This document shows positions 1 through 8,709 of a stretch of 64,000 bases of DNA, in pieces. Position 1 is the first letter of the stretch. Each line of letters begins with the position of its first letter. Origin of the DNA: Streptomyces exfoliatus (GTDB lineage Bacteria > Actinomycetota > Actinomycetes > Streptomycetales > Streptomycetaceae); contig NZ_JNZP01000017.1 in NCBI RefSeq assembly GCF_000725545.1, positions 172,873 to 236,872 of the forward strand. Reading direction: 5' to 3'. Position numbers and translations under genes: made by a program. The notes under the pieces are model-generated. The model ran no database searches, was not told the origin of the DNA, and saw only the letters and a program-made list of their open reading frames with translations.

Positions 1-400
1 TGCCGAGGGTCAGCAGGATCACGGTGCCCTTGCGGCCGCGGCCCGCTCCGAAGGTCATCTCGGCGATCCCGGCCGCGTCCGCGTCGTTCAGCACGGTCAC
101 CGGGAGGCCGCCGAGGCGGGCGCCGATGAGCGTGCCGGCGTCGACCCCGATCCAGGACCGGTCGACGTTCGCGGCCGTACGGATCGTGGAGCCCGTGACC
201 ACGCCGGGGAAGGTCACCCCCACCGGGCCCGTCCAGCCGAAGTGCTCCACCACCTCCGCGACACAGCCCGCCACACCGTCGGGTGTGGCGGGCTGCGGGG
301 TCAGCACCTTGTGGCGCTCCTCGGTGAGCGCGCCGCGCTCCAGGTCCACAGGGGCGCCCTTGATGCCCGAGCCGCCGATGTCCACTCCGAAGACGTTCAT
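1..400 (-). CDS. ppgK: Polyphosphate glucokinase (partial, N-terminal part)
   Basis: Cytosolic ROK-family enzyme that phosphorylates glucose with polyphosphate or ATP to give glucose 6-phosphate. The first 133 residues are visible; the gene runs off the left edge. The N-terminus starts [15 protein letters not shown], with the ROK phosphate-binding loop at residues 7-15. Further signatures are [19 protein letters not shown] and LNDADAAG, all close to actinobacterial polyphosphate glucokinase. It lies 30 nt downstream of ispH on the same strand, so the two may be cotranscribed. Family assignment is strong; the C-terminal half cannot be inspected. Confidence 0.9.
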   Translation of the reverse strand, partial: MNVFGVDIGGSGIKGAPVDLERGALTEERHKVLTPQPATPDGVAGCVAEVVEHFGWTGPVGVTFPGVVTGSTIRTAANVDRSWIGVDAGTLIGARLGGLPVTVLNDADAAGIAEMTFGAGRGRKGTVILLTLG

Positions 401-430
401 GGACCCCACGGTAAGGGCTGGGGCGCGGTG

Positions 431-1465
431 TTACTCCTTGACCGGCCCGGCCGCGAGGAGCTTCGCCGCCTCGGCCCGCAGGTCCTTGTTGCGGAGCTCC
501 TTGGGCAGCGAGAAGGTGAGCGACTCGTCGGCGGTCTTGACGATCTCCACGTCGGCGTAACCGCGCTCGGAGAGCCACTCCAGGACCTCCTGCACCAGGA
601 TGTCCGGGACGGAGGCGCCGGAGGAGAGGCCGACGCTGGTGACGCCCTCCAGCCAGGCCTCGTCGATCTCGCTCGCGAAGTCGACGAGGTACGCGGCGGG
701 GACGCCGGCCTGCTTGGCGACCTCGACCATGCGGATCGAGTTCGAGGAGTTCTTCGAGCCGACGACGATGACCAGCTCGGCCTGACCGGCGAGCTCCTTG
801 ATCGCGATCTGACGGTTCTGCGTGGCGTAGCAGATGTCGTCGGACGGCGGGGAGATCAGCTGCGGGAACTTCTCCTTCAGCGCGTCGACCGTCTCCATCG
901 TCTCGTCGACGGACAGCGTGGTCTGGGAGAGCCAGACGACCCTGGACGGGTCGCGGACCTCGATCTTGGCGACGTCGCCCGGGCCGTCGACGAGCTGGAT
1001 GTGGTCGGGGGCCTCGCCGGAGGTGCCGATGACCTCCTCGTGGCCCTCGTGGCCGATGAGGAGGATGTCGAAGTCCTCGTTGGCGAAGCGGACCGCTTCC
1101 TTGTGGACCTTGGTGACGAGCGGGCAGGTGGCGTCGATCGTCTTGAGTTGGCCCTGGCGGGCCTCCTCGTGGACGGTCGGAGCGACGCCGTGGGCGGAGA
1201 ACATCACGATGTTGCCCGGCGGCACCTCGGTCGCCTGGTCGACGAAGATGGCGCCCTTCCGCTCCAGGGTCTGGACGACGTACTTGTTGTGGACGATCTC
1301 GTGCCGGACGTAGATCGGCGCCCCGTACTGCTCCAGGGCCTTCTCCACCGCGATCACGGCACGGTCCACGCCCGCGCAGTAGCCGCGGGGGGCGGCGAGC
1401 AGGACACGCTTCGGACGGTTCGTCGCGGGGGCGGACTCGGGCGTCGGCGCGGGCATCGCAGTCAT
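431..1465 (-). CDS. ispH: 4-hydroxy-3-methylbut-2-enyl diphosphate reductase
   Basis: Last enzyme of the MEP isoprenoid pathway. This cytosolic [4Fe-4S] enzyme reduces HMBPP to IPP and DMAPP. The three cluster cysteines are visible in [22 protein letters not shown] and ICYATQNRQ, and the length (344 aa) is normal. Two ATGs are possible, at 1474 and 1465. A -10-like TACGAT (minus strand, 1478-1473) overlaps the first ATG and would place the transcript start near 1465, so I choose 1465 and infer a leaderless mRNA; the family conservation begins well after either start. ppgK follows 30 nt downstream, and the APC permease is divergent. Confidence 0.93.
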   Translation of the reverse strand: MTAMPAPTPESAPATNRPKRVLLAAPRGYCAGVDRAVIAVEKALEQYGAPIYVRHEIVHNKYVVQTLERKGAIFVDQATEVPPGNIVMFSAHGVAPTVHEEARQGQLKTIDATCPLVTKVHKEAVRFANEDFDILLIGHEGHEEVIGTSGEAPDHIQLVDGPGDVAKIEVRDPSRVVWLSQTTLSVDETMETVDALKEKFPQLISPPSDDICYATQNRQIAIKELAGQAELVIVVGSKNSSNSIRMVEVAKQAGVPAAYLVDFASEIDEAWLEGVTSVGLSSGASVPDILVQEVLEWLSERGYADVEIVKTADESLTFSLPKELRNKDLRAEAAKLLAAGPVKE

Positions 1466-1528
1466 GGGTCCCATCGTAAGGCCGCGTCGGTGAGCGGTTT
1501 GATCGGCGCCTTGGCCGAAACTGTCGCC

Positions 1529-2890
1529 ATGGCCGAGGAATCACAGGTGGCGGGGCGCGAGGACCACACGGGACTCCGACGGAATCTAGGGTTCCGGGAC
1601 CTGGTCGTCTACGGGCTGCTCTTCATCGCGCCCATGGCGCCGGTCGGGGTCTTCGGGACGCTGGACGCCAAGTCCGGCGGCGCGGTCGCACTCGTGTACG
1701 TCGTGGCCACCGTCGCCATGGCGTTCACGGCCTTCAGTTACGCGCAGATGGTGCGGGTCGCTCCGCAGGCCGGCTCCGTCTTCACGTACGCCCGCAAGGG
1801 CCTCGGGGAAGGGCCGGGATTCATCGCGGGCTGGATGGCGATGCTCGACTACCTGCTGATCCCCGCCGTCGCGTACCTCTTCGCGGGCATCGCGATGGAG
1901 GCGCTGGTCCCGGAGGTGGACCGGTGGGTGTGGACCGGGATCGCCGTCGTCGTCACCACCCTGCTGAACCTCTGGGGCGTACGGGCGGCCGCCCGGGTCG
2001 GTTTCGCGGTGCTCGCGATGGAGATCGTCGTCCTGCTGGTCTTCGTCGTCTCCGCCGTGGTGGTGCTCGTACGGGACGGGGCACGGCGCGACTGGTGGTC
2101 GCCGCTCACCGGCGACGTCTCGTTCTCGCTGGCCGCCGTGCTGGGCGCGGTGTCCGTGGCCGTCCTCTCCTACCTGGGCTTCGACGCCATCGCCTCCTTC
2201 GCCGAGGAGGTCACGGGCGGCTCGGCGAAGGTGGCGCGGGCGGTGCTGTTCTGCCTGGCCCTGGCGGGCGTCCTCTTCGTGGCGCAGTCCTGGCTGGTCG
2301 CGCTCCTCGAACCGGTCTCCTCGGCCGAACTCGCCGCTGATCCCGGAAAGCAGGGCTCCGCCTTCTACGACGCCGTGGACGTCTCGGTCGGCGGCTGGCT
2401 GCACGACCTCGTGGCCGTCTCCAAGGCGATCGGCGCGGCCTTCGCGGCGCTCGCGGGGCAGGCGGCCGGCGGCCGGCTGCTGTTCGCGATGGGCCGCGAC
2501 CGGCGCCTGCCGCACGCGCTCGCCCGGACGGACGCGGGCGTGCCGCGGGTGGCGCTGCTCGTGGCGGCGACGGTCACGATGGTGGCGGCGGTGTGGGCGG
2601 CCCGCCGGGACGACGGCCTCGACCACCTGGTGTCGGTGGTCGACGTCGGCGCGCTGACGGCCTTCGTCCTGCTGCACGCGAGCGTGGTGGGCTGGTTCGC
2701 GGTACGGAGGGCGGAGGGCGAGCCGAACTGGCTGAAGCACGTCGTCCTTCCCGTCGTGGGGGCGGCGATCCTGATCGCGGTCATCGTCGAGGCCTCGCCC
2801 GAGGCCCAGCTCGTGGGCGTGGTGTGGCTGGGCGTGGGCCTGGTCGTCCTGGCCGTCCAGGGAGCGACGCGGACGCCGGCGGGGCGCTGA
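1529..2890 (+). CDS. APC family amino acid/polyamine permease
   Basis: Inner-membrane transporter of 453 aa with about twelve hydrophobic segments. It starts [29 protein letters not shown] and has the typical APC first helix ([14 protein letters not shown], about residues 30-45) and the conserved FAEEVTGG stretch after a GFDAIASF helix, as in the putrescine/ethanolamine-type APC permeases. Substrate is not decidable from sequence. The ATG at 1529 has no good Shine-Dalgarno sequence, but the reading frame upstream lies inside the antisense of ispH, so an earlier start is unlikely. The gene is divergent from ispH with a gap of about 60 bp. Confidence 0.85.
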   Translation: MAEESQVAGREDHTGLRRNLGFRDLVVYGLLFIAPMAPVGVFGTLDAKSGGAVALVYVVATVAMAFTAFSYAQMVRVAPQAGSVFTYARKGLGEGPGFIAGWMAMLDYLLIPAVAYLFAGIAMEALVPEVDRWVWTGIAVVVTTLLNLWGVRAAARVGFAVLAMEIVVLLVFVVSAVVVLVRDGARRDWWSPLTGDVSFSLAAVLGAVSVAVLSYLGFDAIASFAEEVTGGSAKVARAVLFCLALAGVLFVAQSWLVALLEPVSSAELAADPGKQGSAFYDAVDVSVGGWLHDLVAVSKAIGAAFAALAGQAAGGRLLFAMGRDRRLPHALARTDAGVPRVALLVAATVTMVAAVWAARRDDGLDHLVSVVDVGALTAFVLLHASVVGWFAVRRAEGEPNWLKHVVLPVVGAAILIAVIVEASPEAQLVGVVWLGVGLVVLAVQGATRTPAGR

Positions 2891-2996
2891 CGTCGCCGTA
2901 CCGCGCCTGCCGGTGCCGCGAGACGGGCGGCTCGTCTCGTGCTCGACGCGCGCCTACCGGGTGCCGCCCGCCGCGCGGCGCGGCCTCCGCGCGCCC

Positions 2997-3025
2997 CTGA
3001 CGTTGTCGTACCGCCCGGTTACGCT
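2997..3025 (+). promoter_or_regulatory. Promoter of xseA, predicted leaderless
   Basis: CTGACG (2997-3002), 17-nt spacer, TACGCT (3020-3025). The -10 box ends 6 nt before the ATG at 3032, so transcription should begin at or next to the start codon. There is no Shine-Dalgarno sequence before this ATG, which fits leaderless translation, common in Streptomyces. Motif call by eye. Confidence 0.5.
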
Positions 3026-3031
3026 CGGTCC

Positions 3032-4249
3032 ATGGCTCTGACTACGTCCGCCGAAGCACCGCTTCCCGTCGGTGAGGTCTCCCGCCTGATCGGGGGGTGG
3101 ATCGACCGGCTCGGGGCGATCTGGGTCGAGGGGCAGATCACGCAGCTGTCCCGGCGCCCCGGCGCCGGGGTCGTGTTCCTGACGCTGCGGGACCCCTCCC
3201 ACGACATCTCGATCGGCGTCACCTGCTACCGCCAGGTCTTCGACGCCGTCGCGGACATCGTGTCGGAGGGCGCCCGGGTCGTCGTGCACGCGAAGCCCGA
3301 GTGGTACGCGCCGCGCGGGCAGCTGTCGCTGCGGGCGGTGGAGATCAAGCCGGTCGGGATCGGCGAGCTGCTCGCCCGCCTGGAGCAGTTGAAGCGGTCC
3401 CTGGCGGCCGAAGGGCTCTTCGCGCTCGACCGGAAGAAGCCGCTGCCGTTCCTGCCGCACCGGATCGGGCTCGTCTGCGGCCGCGCCTCGGCGGCGGAGC
3501 GGGACGTCCTGGAGAACGCGCGGCGCCGCTGGCCCGCCGTCGCCTTCGAGGTGCGGAACGTCGCGGTGCAGGGCGTGAAGGCGGTTCCGCAGGTCGTCCA
3601 GGCGGTCAAGGAGCTCGACGCGCACGACGACGTGGACGTGATCATCGTCGCCCGTGGCGGCGGCAGCGTCGAGGACCTGCTGCCCTTCTCGGACGAGCAG
3701 CTCGTCCGGGCCGTCGCCGACTGCCGTACGCCGGTGGTGTCGGCGATCGGCCACGAACCGGACTCGCCCCTCCTCGACCTGGTGGCCGACCTGCGCGCCT
3801 CGACGCCGACGGACGCGGCCAAGAAGGTCGTGCCCGACGTGGGCGAGGAGCTGGAGCGGGTCCGCGGGCTGCGGGACCGGGCCCTGCGGACGGTACGAGG
3901 GCTGCTCGACCGGGAGGAGCGCGGCCTGGCACAGACGCTCGCGCGGCCCGTCATGGAGCATCCGCAGCGCATGGTCGAGGTCCGCGCGGACGAGGTGGCC
4001 GCGCTCCTCGCCCGGAGCCGGCGCGTCCTCGGGCACCTCCTGGACCGGGCGGACTCCGAGCTGTCGCACACCCGGGCACGGGTCCGGGCGCTCTCGCCCG
4101 CGGCGACGCTGGAGCGGGGGTACGCGGTGCTCCAGCGGGCGGACGGCGCGGTGGTCCGCTCCCCGGACGAGGTCGCGGACGGCGAGGAGCTGCGGGCGCG
4201 GGTCGCGGAGGGCGAGTTCGCGGTGCGGCGCGTGGGCGATCCCGTCTGA
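3032..4249 (+). CDS. xseA: Exodeoxyribonuclease VII large subunit
   Basis: Catalytic subunit of exonuclease VII, which degrades single-stranded DNA to oligonucleotides in the cytosol together with XseB. 405 aa: an N-terminal OB-fold (about residues 10-105, including [11 protein letters not shown] and VFLTLRD), then the catalytic domain with [14 protein letters not shown], the glycine-rich [14 protein letters not shown] and [24 protein letters not shown], and a coiled helical C-terminus. The start at 3032 ([13 protein letters not shown]) is supported by a promoter placed for a leaderless mRNA. xseB follows 95 nt downstream; the pair is presumably one transcript. Confidence 0.95.
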   Translation: MALTTSAEAPLPVGEVSRLIGGWIDRLGAIWVEGQITQLSRRPGAGVVFLTLRDPSHDISIGVTCYRQVFDAVADIVSEGARVVVHAKPEWYAPRGQLSLRAVEIKPVGIGELLARLEQLKRSLAAEGLFALDRKKPLPFLPHRIGLVCGRASAAERDVLENARRRWPAVAFEVRNVAVQGVKAVPQVVQAVKELDAHDDVDVIIVARGGGSVEDLLPFSDEQLVRAVADCRTPVVSAIGHEPDSPLLDLVADLRASTPTDAAKKVVPDVGEELERVRGLRDRALRTVRGLLDREERGLAQTLARPVMEHPQRMVEVRADEVAALLARSRRVLGHLLDRADSELSHTRARVRALSPAATLERGYAVLQRADGAVVRSPDEVADGEELRARVAEGEFAVRRVGDPV

Positions 4250-4273
4250 GAGCCGACGGCGGACAGAGATGAT

Positions 4274-4300
4274 GATCTAGGTGATCTAGGTGATCTAGAT
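4274..4300 (+). repeat. Three tandem 9-bp repeats (gatctaggt) between xseA and xseB
   Basis: Three head-to-tail copies: gatctaggt, gatctaggt, gatctagat. They are AT-richer than the surroundings, and each contains CTAG, a tetranucleotide that is normally scarce in Streptomyces. No gene covers them. Function unknown; possibly a slippage-made microsatellite or a protein-binding array. Confidence 0.8.
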
Positions 4301-4344
4301 CCGGACGTTTTCGAGTGAGAACCGGACACGGTGGATGGAGCGGC

Positions 4345-4608
4345 ATGGCAGCGGGAACGGGTACGGGAGCGGGTACGGACGAGGCCGCGCTCGGGTACGA
4401 GCAGGCGCGTGACGAGTTGATCGAGGTCGTCCGGCGCCTCGAGGCGGGCGGTACGTCCCTGGAGGACTCCCTCGCGCTCTGGGAGCGGGGCGAGGAGCTG
4501 GCGAAGGTCTGCCGGCGCCGGCTCGAGGGTGCGCGGGCCCGGCTCGACGCCTCGCTGGCGGCCGAGCGTGCCGCCGAGGCCGCGGAGGCGGGCGGCGGGG
4601 ACGAGTAG
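4345..4608 (+). CDS. xseB: Exodeoxyribonuclease VII small subunit
   Basis: Small regulatory subunit of exonuclease VII. 87 aa with the family core LGYEQARDELIEVVRRLEAG and SLEDSLALWERGEELAKVC, two helices that form the XseB hairpin. The ATG at 4345 is preceded by GGAG in gtggatggagcgg at normal spacing; an in-frame ATG 30 nt upstream lacks this. The N-terminus is Gly/Thr rich and the C-terminus ends in an Ala/Glu-rich tail. It follows xseA on the same strand. Confidence 0.93.
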   Translation: MAAGTGTGAGTDEAALGYEQARDELIEVVRRLEAGGTSLEDSLALWERGEELAKVCRRRLEGARARLDASLAAERAAEAAEAGGGDE

Positions 4609-4650
4609 CCCTGCCGTAGACTCCGAGTGAAGCGGATCACTATCCGGATG

Positions 4651-4673
4651 GATTAGTTGAAGTTTCATCAATC
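4651..4673. promoter_or_regulatory. Imperfect palindrome upstream of the nitroreductase-like gene
   Basis: The AT-rich stretch GATTAGTTGAAGTTTCATCAATC (written here as 4651-4673) contains TGAA-GT-TTCA and outer GATT/AATC arms. It sits about 75 nt before the start of the next gene and looks like a MarR/DUF24-type operator. Regulator identity is inference; none is encoded nearby. Confidence 0.35.
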
Positions 4674-4746
4674 ATGGGCGTACTGTCGAGACATCGCTTG
4701 AACGTTGTACGAGCGACTCCCCTTTGCAGTCCGGAAGGTACGCAGC

Positions 4747-5337
4747 ATGTCTCTCGCCCTTGACCCCGCCGCCCAGGACCTCCTCTTCCGTGAGGCCCGC
4801 ACCGCCAACACGTTCACCGACGAGCCGGTGACCGACGAGCAGGTCCAGGCGATCTACGACCTGGTGAAGTACGGCCCCACCGCCTTCAACCAGACCCCGC
4901 TGCGCATCACCCTGGTCCGCTCCCCCGAGGCCCGTGAGCGCCTGGTCAAGCACATGGCCGAGGGCAACCAGTCCAAGACCGCCTCGGCCCCGCTCGTCGC
5001 GATCCTCTCCGCCGACAACGAGTTCCACGAGGAGCTCCCGAGCCTGCTGCCGCACTTCCCGCAGGCCAAGGACATGTTCTTCGCCGAGCGCCCGGTCCGC
5101 GAGAGCGCCGCGCTGCTGAACGCCGCCCTCCAGGCCGCGTACTTCATCGTGGGCGTCCGCGCCGCCGGCCTGGCCGCGGGCCCGATGACCGGCCTCGACT
5201 TCGACGGTGTCCAGAAGGAGTTCCTGGACGACGACCACACCCCGCTGATGGTCGTCAACATCGGCAAGCCGGGCGAGGACGCCTGGTTCCCGCGCTCCCC
5301 GCGCCTCGCCTACGAGGACGTCGTCACCACCGTCTGA
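4747..5337 (+). CDS. Malonic semialdehyde reductase-like nitroreductase (RutE type)
   Basis: 196-aa FMN-dependent nitroreductase-family protein. It matches the group annotated as putative malonic semialdehyde reductase RutE: N-terminal EARTANTFTDEPVTDEQ, KYGPTAFNQTPLRI (flavin site, about residues 39-52), and a C-terminal GPMTGLDFDGVQKEF followed by NIGKPGEDAWFPRSPRL. No other rut genes are nearby, so it probably acts as a stand-alone NAD(P)H oxidoreductase for small aldehydes or quinones. GGAAGG lies 9 nt before the ATG at 4747. A candidate operator lies upstream and a strong bidirectional terminator downstream. Confidence 0.85.
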   Translation: MSLALDPAAQDLLFREARTANTFTDEPVTDEQVQAIYDLVKYGPTAFNQTPLRITLVRSPEARERLVKHMAEGNQSKTASAPLVAILSADNEFHEELPSLLPHFPQAKDMFFAERPVRESAALLNAALQAAYFIVGVRAAGLAAGPMTGLDFDGVQKEFLDDDHTPLMVVNIGKPGEDAWFPRSPRLAYEDVVTTV

Positions 5338-5373
5338 TCCGCACGACGGCGCCCCGAGGGCGACGCCCGACGG

Positions 5374-5418
5374 CATGCGAGAGGCCCCGCACTCAGGGAG
5401 TGCGGGGCCTCTCGCATG
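5374..5418. terminator. Bidirectional terminator hairpin
   Basis: Near-perfect inverted repeat with about 20-bp arms (catgcgagaggccccgcact and its complement) and a short loop, between the convergent nitroreductase-like and DUF4245 genes. Confidence 0.85.
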
Positions 5419-5434
5419 TGCCGGGTCGCCCGGC

Positions 5435-5959
5435 TCAGACCTTCTTCGATCGCAGTGAGCCCGCCATCTCGGCCAGCCGCTCGAAGGAGGCCGTGCCGGT
5501 CACGACCGTCGTCGCCTTGCCGTCCACACGGACGAGCGCGTCGTACTTCGGGCCCTCCCAGCGCTGCCAGACCTGGCCGGCCACCGTCTGGGTCTTCCCG
5601 GTGTTCTTCGCCCGCTGCGTCACGTCCGGCACATAGGTGCCCGGCGCCGCCGTCGACTGGTGGATCGCCACGTACTGCGTGTCCGGGGAGAGGAAGCCGA
5701 GCTGCCAGGCGTCGGCACTGTCACGCTTGTACGAGACGACCGTCGCCTTCCACCCCTCACCCAGACCCTCGGGGGCCAGCACCGGGTAGGGCGCCGCCCG
5801 CTGGGCCGTCAGGAGCTCGACCCGGTAGTCCTTCGCCTTGACCGGTTCGGCGCTCTCGTCGTGTGGGATGAAGAGATACATGACCCCCGCGGCGATCAAG
5901 ATCACCCCGAGGGACTGGAACATCCCGCGTACCGTCTGCCTACCTCGCATACCTGCCAC
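5435..5959 (-). CDS. DUF4245 membrane-anchored protein
   Basis: 174-aa protein with a short basic N-terminus, one membrane segment (about residues 14-30, [16 protein letters not shown]) and an extracytoplasmic domain with a [16 protein letters not shown] stretch typical of DUF4245. The function of the family is unknown; in actinobacteria it is usually found, as here, between exonuclease VII genes and glpX. The start at 5959 gives a cationic N-terminus ([12 protein letters not shown]). It is divergent from glpX, with which it may share a promoter region. Confidence 0.85.
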   Translation of the reverse strand: MAGMRGRQTVRGMFQSLGVILIAAGVMYLFIPHDESAEPVKAKDYRVELLTAQRAAPYPVLAPEGLGEGWKATVVSYKRDSADAWQLGFLSPDTQYVAIHQSTAAPGTYVPDVTQRAKNTGKTQTVAGQVWQRWEGPKYDALVRVDGKATTVVTGTASFERLAEMAGSLRSKKV

Positions 5960-6083
5960 GGCACCATGGTCGCATCATGGTGCCGTGCTCATACGTGGGC
6001 CCCTCTGCTCATTTTGTCGACGTACCGATAGAGTCACAGCACCCTCTTTTCCCGGCCGTCGCCGTACAGAAAGGTGCGTTCCG

Positions 6084-7118
6084 ATGACCGAGCACCATCA
6101 TCTGCCGCCCGAGCTCGTCGTCTCCCCCGAGGCTCCCGACCGCAACCTCGCCCTGGAGCTGGTCCGCGTCACCGAGGCCGCCGCCATGGCCGCCGGACGC
6201 TGGGTCGGTCGCGGCGACAAGATCGGCGCGGACGGCGCGGCGGTCAACGCCATGCGGACCCTGATCTCCACCGTCTCGATGAACGGCGTGGTCGTCATCG
6301 GCGAGGGCGAGAAGGACGAAGCCCCCATGCTCTTCAACGGCGAGCGGGTCGGCGACGGCACCGGCGCCGAGGTCGACATCGCCGTCGACCCGATCGACGG
6401 CACCACGCTCAACGCCAAGGGCATGCCCAACGCGATCGCCGTCCTGGCCGCCGCCGACCGCGGCTCCATGTTCGACCCGTCCGCGGTCTTCTACATGGAC
6501 AAGCTGGTCACCGGCCCCGAGGCCGCCGACTTCGTCGACATCAACGCCCCCGTCTCGGTGAACATCCGCCGGGTCGCCAAGGCGAAGAACTCCTCGCCCG
6601 AGGACATCACGGTCGTCATCCTGGACCGCCCCCGCCACGAGGGCATCGTCAAGGAGATCCGCGAGACCGGCGCCCGGATCAAGTTCATCTCGGACGGCGA
6701 CGTCGCCGGCTCGATCATGGCCGTCCGCGAGGGCACCGGCGTCGACATGCTCATGGGCATCGGCGGCACCCCCGAGGGCATCATCTCCGCCTGCGCCATC
6801 AAGTGCCTCGGCGGCGTGATCCAGGGCAAGCTGTGGCCGAAGGACGACGCCGAGCGGCAGAAGGCGCTCGACGCGGGCCACGACCTGGACCGGGTGCTCT
6901 CCACCGACGACCTGGTCGGCGGCGACAACGTGTTCTTCGTCGCGACCGGCATCACCGACGGCGAGCTGCTGCGCGGAGTCCGCTACCGCGCCGAGACGGC
7001 GACCACCCAGTCGCTCGTCATGCGCTCGAAGTCCGGCACGATCCGCCAGATCGACTCCACGCACCGGCTCTCGAAGCTGCGCGCGTACAGCAAGATCGAC
7101 TTCGACCGCGCGAAGTAA
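6084..7118 (+). CDS. glpX: Class II fructose-1,6-bisphosphatase
   Basis: Cytosolic gluconeogenic enzyme that hydrolyses fructose 1,6-bisphosphate to fructose 6-phosphate using metal ions. 344 aa. Signatures visible: [35 protein letters not shown] (metal-binding DPIDGTT near residue 112), VRCGGTPEG-like [20 protein letters not shown], and a C-terminal [14 protein letters not shown]. The ATG at 6084 has AAAGG upstream at proper distance; longer readings upstream lack conservation and run through the divergent promoter region. A terminator follows at 7151-7183. Confidence 0.95.
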   Translation: MTEHHHLPPELVVSPEAPDRNLALELVRVTEAAAMAAGRWVGRGDKIGADGAAVNAMRTLISTVSMNGVVVIGEGEKDEAPMLFNGERVGDGTGAEVDIAVDPIDGTTLNAKGMPNAIAVLAAADRGSMFDPSAVFYMDKLVTGPEAADFVDINAPVSVNIRRVAKAKNSSPEDITVVILDRPRHEGIVKEIRETGARIKFISDGDVAGSIMAVREGTGVDMLMGIGGTPEGIISACAIKCLGGVIQGKLWPKDDAERQKALDAGHDLDRVLSTDDLVGGDNVFFVATGITDGELLRGVRYRAETATTQSLVMRSKSGTIRQIDSTHRLSKLRAYSKIDFDRAK

Positions 7119-7150
7119 CCGCCGGCCGGACGTCCGACGACGGTACGAAG

Positions 7151-7183
7151 AGGGGCGCCCCCATGTGCGGTGGGGGCGCCCCT
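7151..7183. terminator. Bidirectional terminator hairpin after glpX
   Basis: 12-bp perfect arms (aggggcgccccc and gggggcgcccct) with a 9-nt loop, between the convergent glpX and WhiB-like genes. Confidence 0.8.
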
Positions 7184-7221
7184 TCCCGTACGGACGGGAC
7201 CCGGGACCGCGGAACGACGAC

Positions 7222-7593
7222 TCAGCCCGCCTGGGCGATCCGCTCGGTCGTGGCCGCCTTCCGCAGCTCCACCTCGCGCCGCCGGCGCCGGGCGAGGGCG
7301 ACGCGGCGCTCCGCCGCGGTGAGCCCGCCCCACACCCCGTACGGCTCGGGCTGGAGCAGCGCGTGCTCCCGGCACTCGACCATCACGGGACAGCGCCCGC
7401 AGACCCGCTTCGCCGCCGCCTCACGCGCGAGGCGCGCGGCGGTCGGCTCCTTGGAGGGGGCGAAGAAGAGCCCGGCCTCGTCCCGGCGGCACACCGCCTC
7501 CGCGTGCCAAGGCCCGGCCTCGTCCTCCCGCGCAGGGGCACGCTGAGGGGGGACAGCGGCGACCTGGAGGGGCTGATGCGGCAGTTGCAGCAC
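7222..7593 (-). CDS. WhiB-family iron-sulfur transcription regulator
   Basis: 123-aa Wbl protein, which typically binds a [4Fe-4S] cluster and acts with the principal sigma factor. The four cysteines are seen as VCRRDE (first), VCGRCPVMVEC (CxxCxxxxxC), followed by the YGVWGGLTAAERR turn and an Arg-rich DNA-contacting tail (ARRRRREVELRK). The N-terminus (about 35 residues) is variable and Pro-rich. The start is GTG at 7593, supported by AGGAG 7 nt upstream. By position next to glpX and the class I fumarase it corresponds to the gene called wblI in S. coelicolor, from memory only, so I leave the symbol blank. Confidence 0.93.
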   Translation of the reverse strand: MLQLPHQPLQVAAVPPQRAPAREDEAGPWHAEAVCRRDEAGLFFAPSKEPTAARLAREAAAKRVCGRCPVMVECREHALLQPEPYGVWGGLTAAERRVALARRRRREVELRKAATTERIAQAG

Positions 7594-7766
7594 GGTCTAC
7601 TCCTGACGACGACTTCGCGAGCGAGCGGCGATGCACCAGCCCTACCCGCTGTGCGGGCGCCTATGCACTGCGTGCCGTCCGGTTCCGCACTGCGGATACC
7701 CGAGGACGAATTCCGGTCACCCTGACCACCCCGGTAACCAGCGCCACCCCGGCGCCGCCCCCGGCC

Positions 7767-8489
7767 TCAGTGGCCCAGGTGCTTGCGCAGCTTGTCCTGG
7801 AGGTCGGTGATCCACTTGCCGCGCTTGGGTCGCGCCTCGACGTTCCCGAAGACCGAGTAGCCGTTGATGACGACGACGGGGGCCTGCGGGTCGACGCCCT
7901 CCAGGGTCACGACCTCGAAGTTGCCGAAGATCCCGCTGCCGCTGCCGCGCAGGCTGATGTTCTCCGGGACCCGCACCTCCACGTTGCCGAAGATCGACGT
8001 GGCGTTGATGGTGGTGAGGCGCTGTTCGAAGATCGCCTCGGTCAGGTCGATCTCGATGTTCCCGAAGAGGGCGAAGGCGTTCGTCCGCCGGCTCACCCGC
8101 CAGCGCCCCCTGCGGGTGTTGCTGGAGAAGATCGCGACGAGGTTCTCGGCGGGGCCGTCGGCGCCGTCCGGGCCGTACCCGTAGGCCGGCTCGGGCTCCT
8201 GGTGCCGGGTCCTGGCGCCCGGCAGGTCGCGGACGATCGGCTCCAGCTCCCCGACGGTCTTGGCCCGGTACACCGCGTCGATCCGGTCCGAGTGCTCCTC
8301 GGGGTCGAGCCGCCCCTCGGCCAGGGCGTCCCTGAGGATGTCCGCGATCCGGTCCCGGTCCGCGTCGGACGCGCGCAACGAGCCCTGCGGGTCGGCGAGA
8401 AGGGGCTCGGCGGGGGCGGTCTCGGCGGGCGGCGCCGAGCGCTGCGGGCGGGGCTGCTCTTCGGAGTCGGGCTTCTTTTCGAGGTCCAC
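7767..8489 (-). CDS. DUF1707 and LiaF-like C-terminal domain protein
   Basis: 240-aa protein with a DUF1707 domain (about residues 38-90: LRASDADRDRIADILRDALAEGRL, then EEHSDRIDAVYRAKTVGEL), a linker, and a C-terminal beta-helical region with repeated FGN motifs (FALFGNIEI, SIFGNVEV, GIFGNFEV, SVFGNVEA) like the cell-wall-active-antibiotic-response (LiaF/DUF2154) domain. No membrane segment is obvious. Likely an envelope-stress or DNA-binding accessory; real function unknown. The GTG start at 8489 lies just after a -10 box, so the mRNA is probably leaderless. It precedes the whiB-like gene by 173 nt on the same strand. Confidence 0.85.
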   Translation of the reverse strand: MDLEKKPDSEEQPRPQRSAPPAETAPAEPLLADPQGSLRASDADRDRIADILRDALAEGRLDPEEHSDRIDAVYRAKTVGELEPIVRDLPGARTRHQEPEPAYGYGPDGADGPAENLVAIFSSNTRRGRWRVSRRTNAFALFGNIEIDLTEAIFEQRLTTINATSIFGNVEVRVPENISLRGSGSGIFGNFEVVTLEGVDPQAPVVVINGYSVFGNVEARPKRGKWITDLQDKLRKHLGH

Positions 8490-8495
8490 GGAGCC

Positions 8496-8521
8496 AGCCT
8501 AGCGAAACGCGATAGATCGCG
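8496..8521 (-). promoter_or_regulatory. Leaderless promoter with 14-bp palindrome, DUF1707 gene
   Basis: Minus-strand -10 TAGGCT (8501-8496) ends 6 nt before the GTG at 8489. Immediately upstream, inside the spacer, lies the perfect palindrome CGCGAT-AG-ATCGCG (8508-8521), well placed to act as an operator. The repressor is unknown; PadR-type regulators often use CGCGAT/ATCGCG sites, which is inference. Confidence 0.45.
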
Positions 8522-8601
8522 ACCAGAGGGCGGGGCCGGGCCTGTGGACGGAGTCCGGGAGCCGCCCGAGCGGAACACGACACTCCGGCGTGGTCGGGGC
8601 G

Positions 8602-8620
8602 CCAAGTGAGCCTTACCTCA
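8602..8620. promoter_or_regulatory. Iron-box-like site (DmdR/IdeR type) before the class I fumarase
   Basis: The 19 bp read on the minus strand as TGAGGTAAGGCTCACTTGG match about 14 of 19 positions of the actinobacterial iron box TTAGGTTAGGCTCACCTAA. The site lies just upstream of the -35 position of the TACGCT -10 box at 8646-8651, a location more typical of activation than of repression. Not tested. Confidence 0.45.
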
Positions 8621-8658
8621 CAGGACCGGCGCACGGGCCGCGTTCTACGCTGGAAGGC

Positions 8659-8680
8659 GCACCGCCAATGGAGGCGGTGC
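8659..8680. promoter_or_regulatory. Inverted repeat in the fumarase leader
   Basis: Perfect 8-bp arms GCACCGCC and GGCGGTGC around aatgga, in the predicted untranslated leader (transcript start near 8658) of the class I fumarase gene, 29 nt before its start. Could form a 5' hairpin or be an operator. No T-tract follows. Confidence 0.45.
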
Positions 8681-8709
8681 GCCGTCTTGCCGAGTGAGGA
8701 ATGGCCCCC

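Noticed and set aside
242..1528. N-terminal extension of the APC permease
   Set aside because: It is only the antisense of ispH read open; family homology starts at 1529.
4274..4300. Phage attachment site
   Set aside because: No integrase, tRNA or foreign gene content nearby; it is a short tandem repeat.
8659..8680. Terminator or attenuator in the fumarase leader
   Set aside because: Only 8-bp arms and no T-tract; kept as an undefined inverted repeat.
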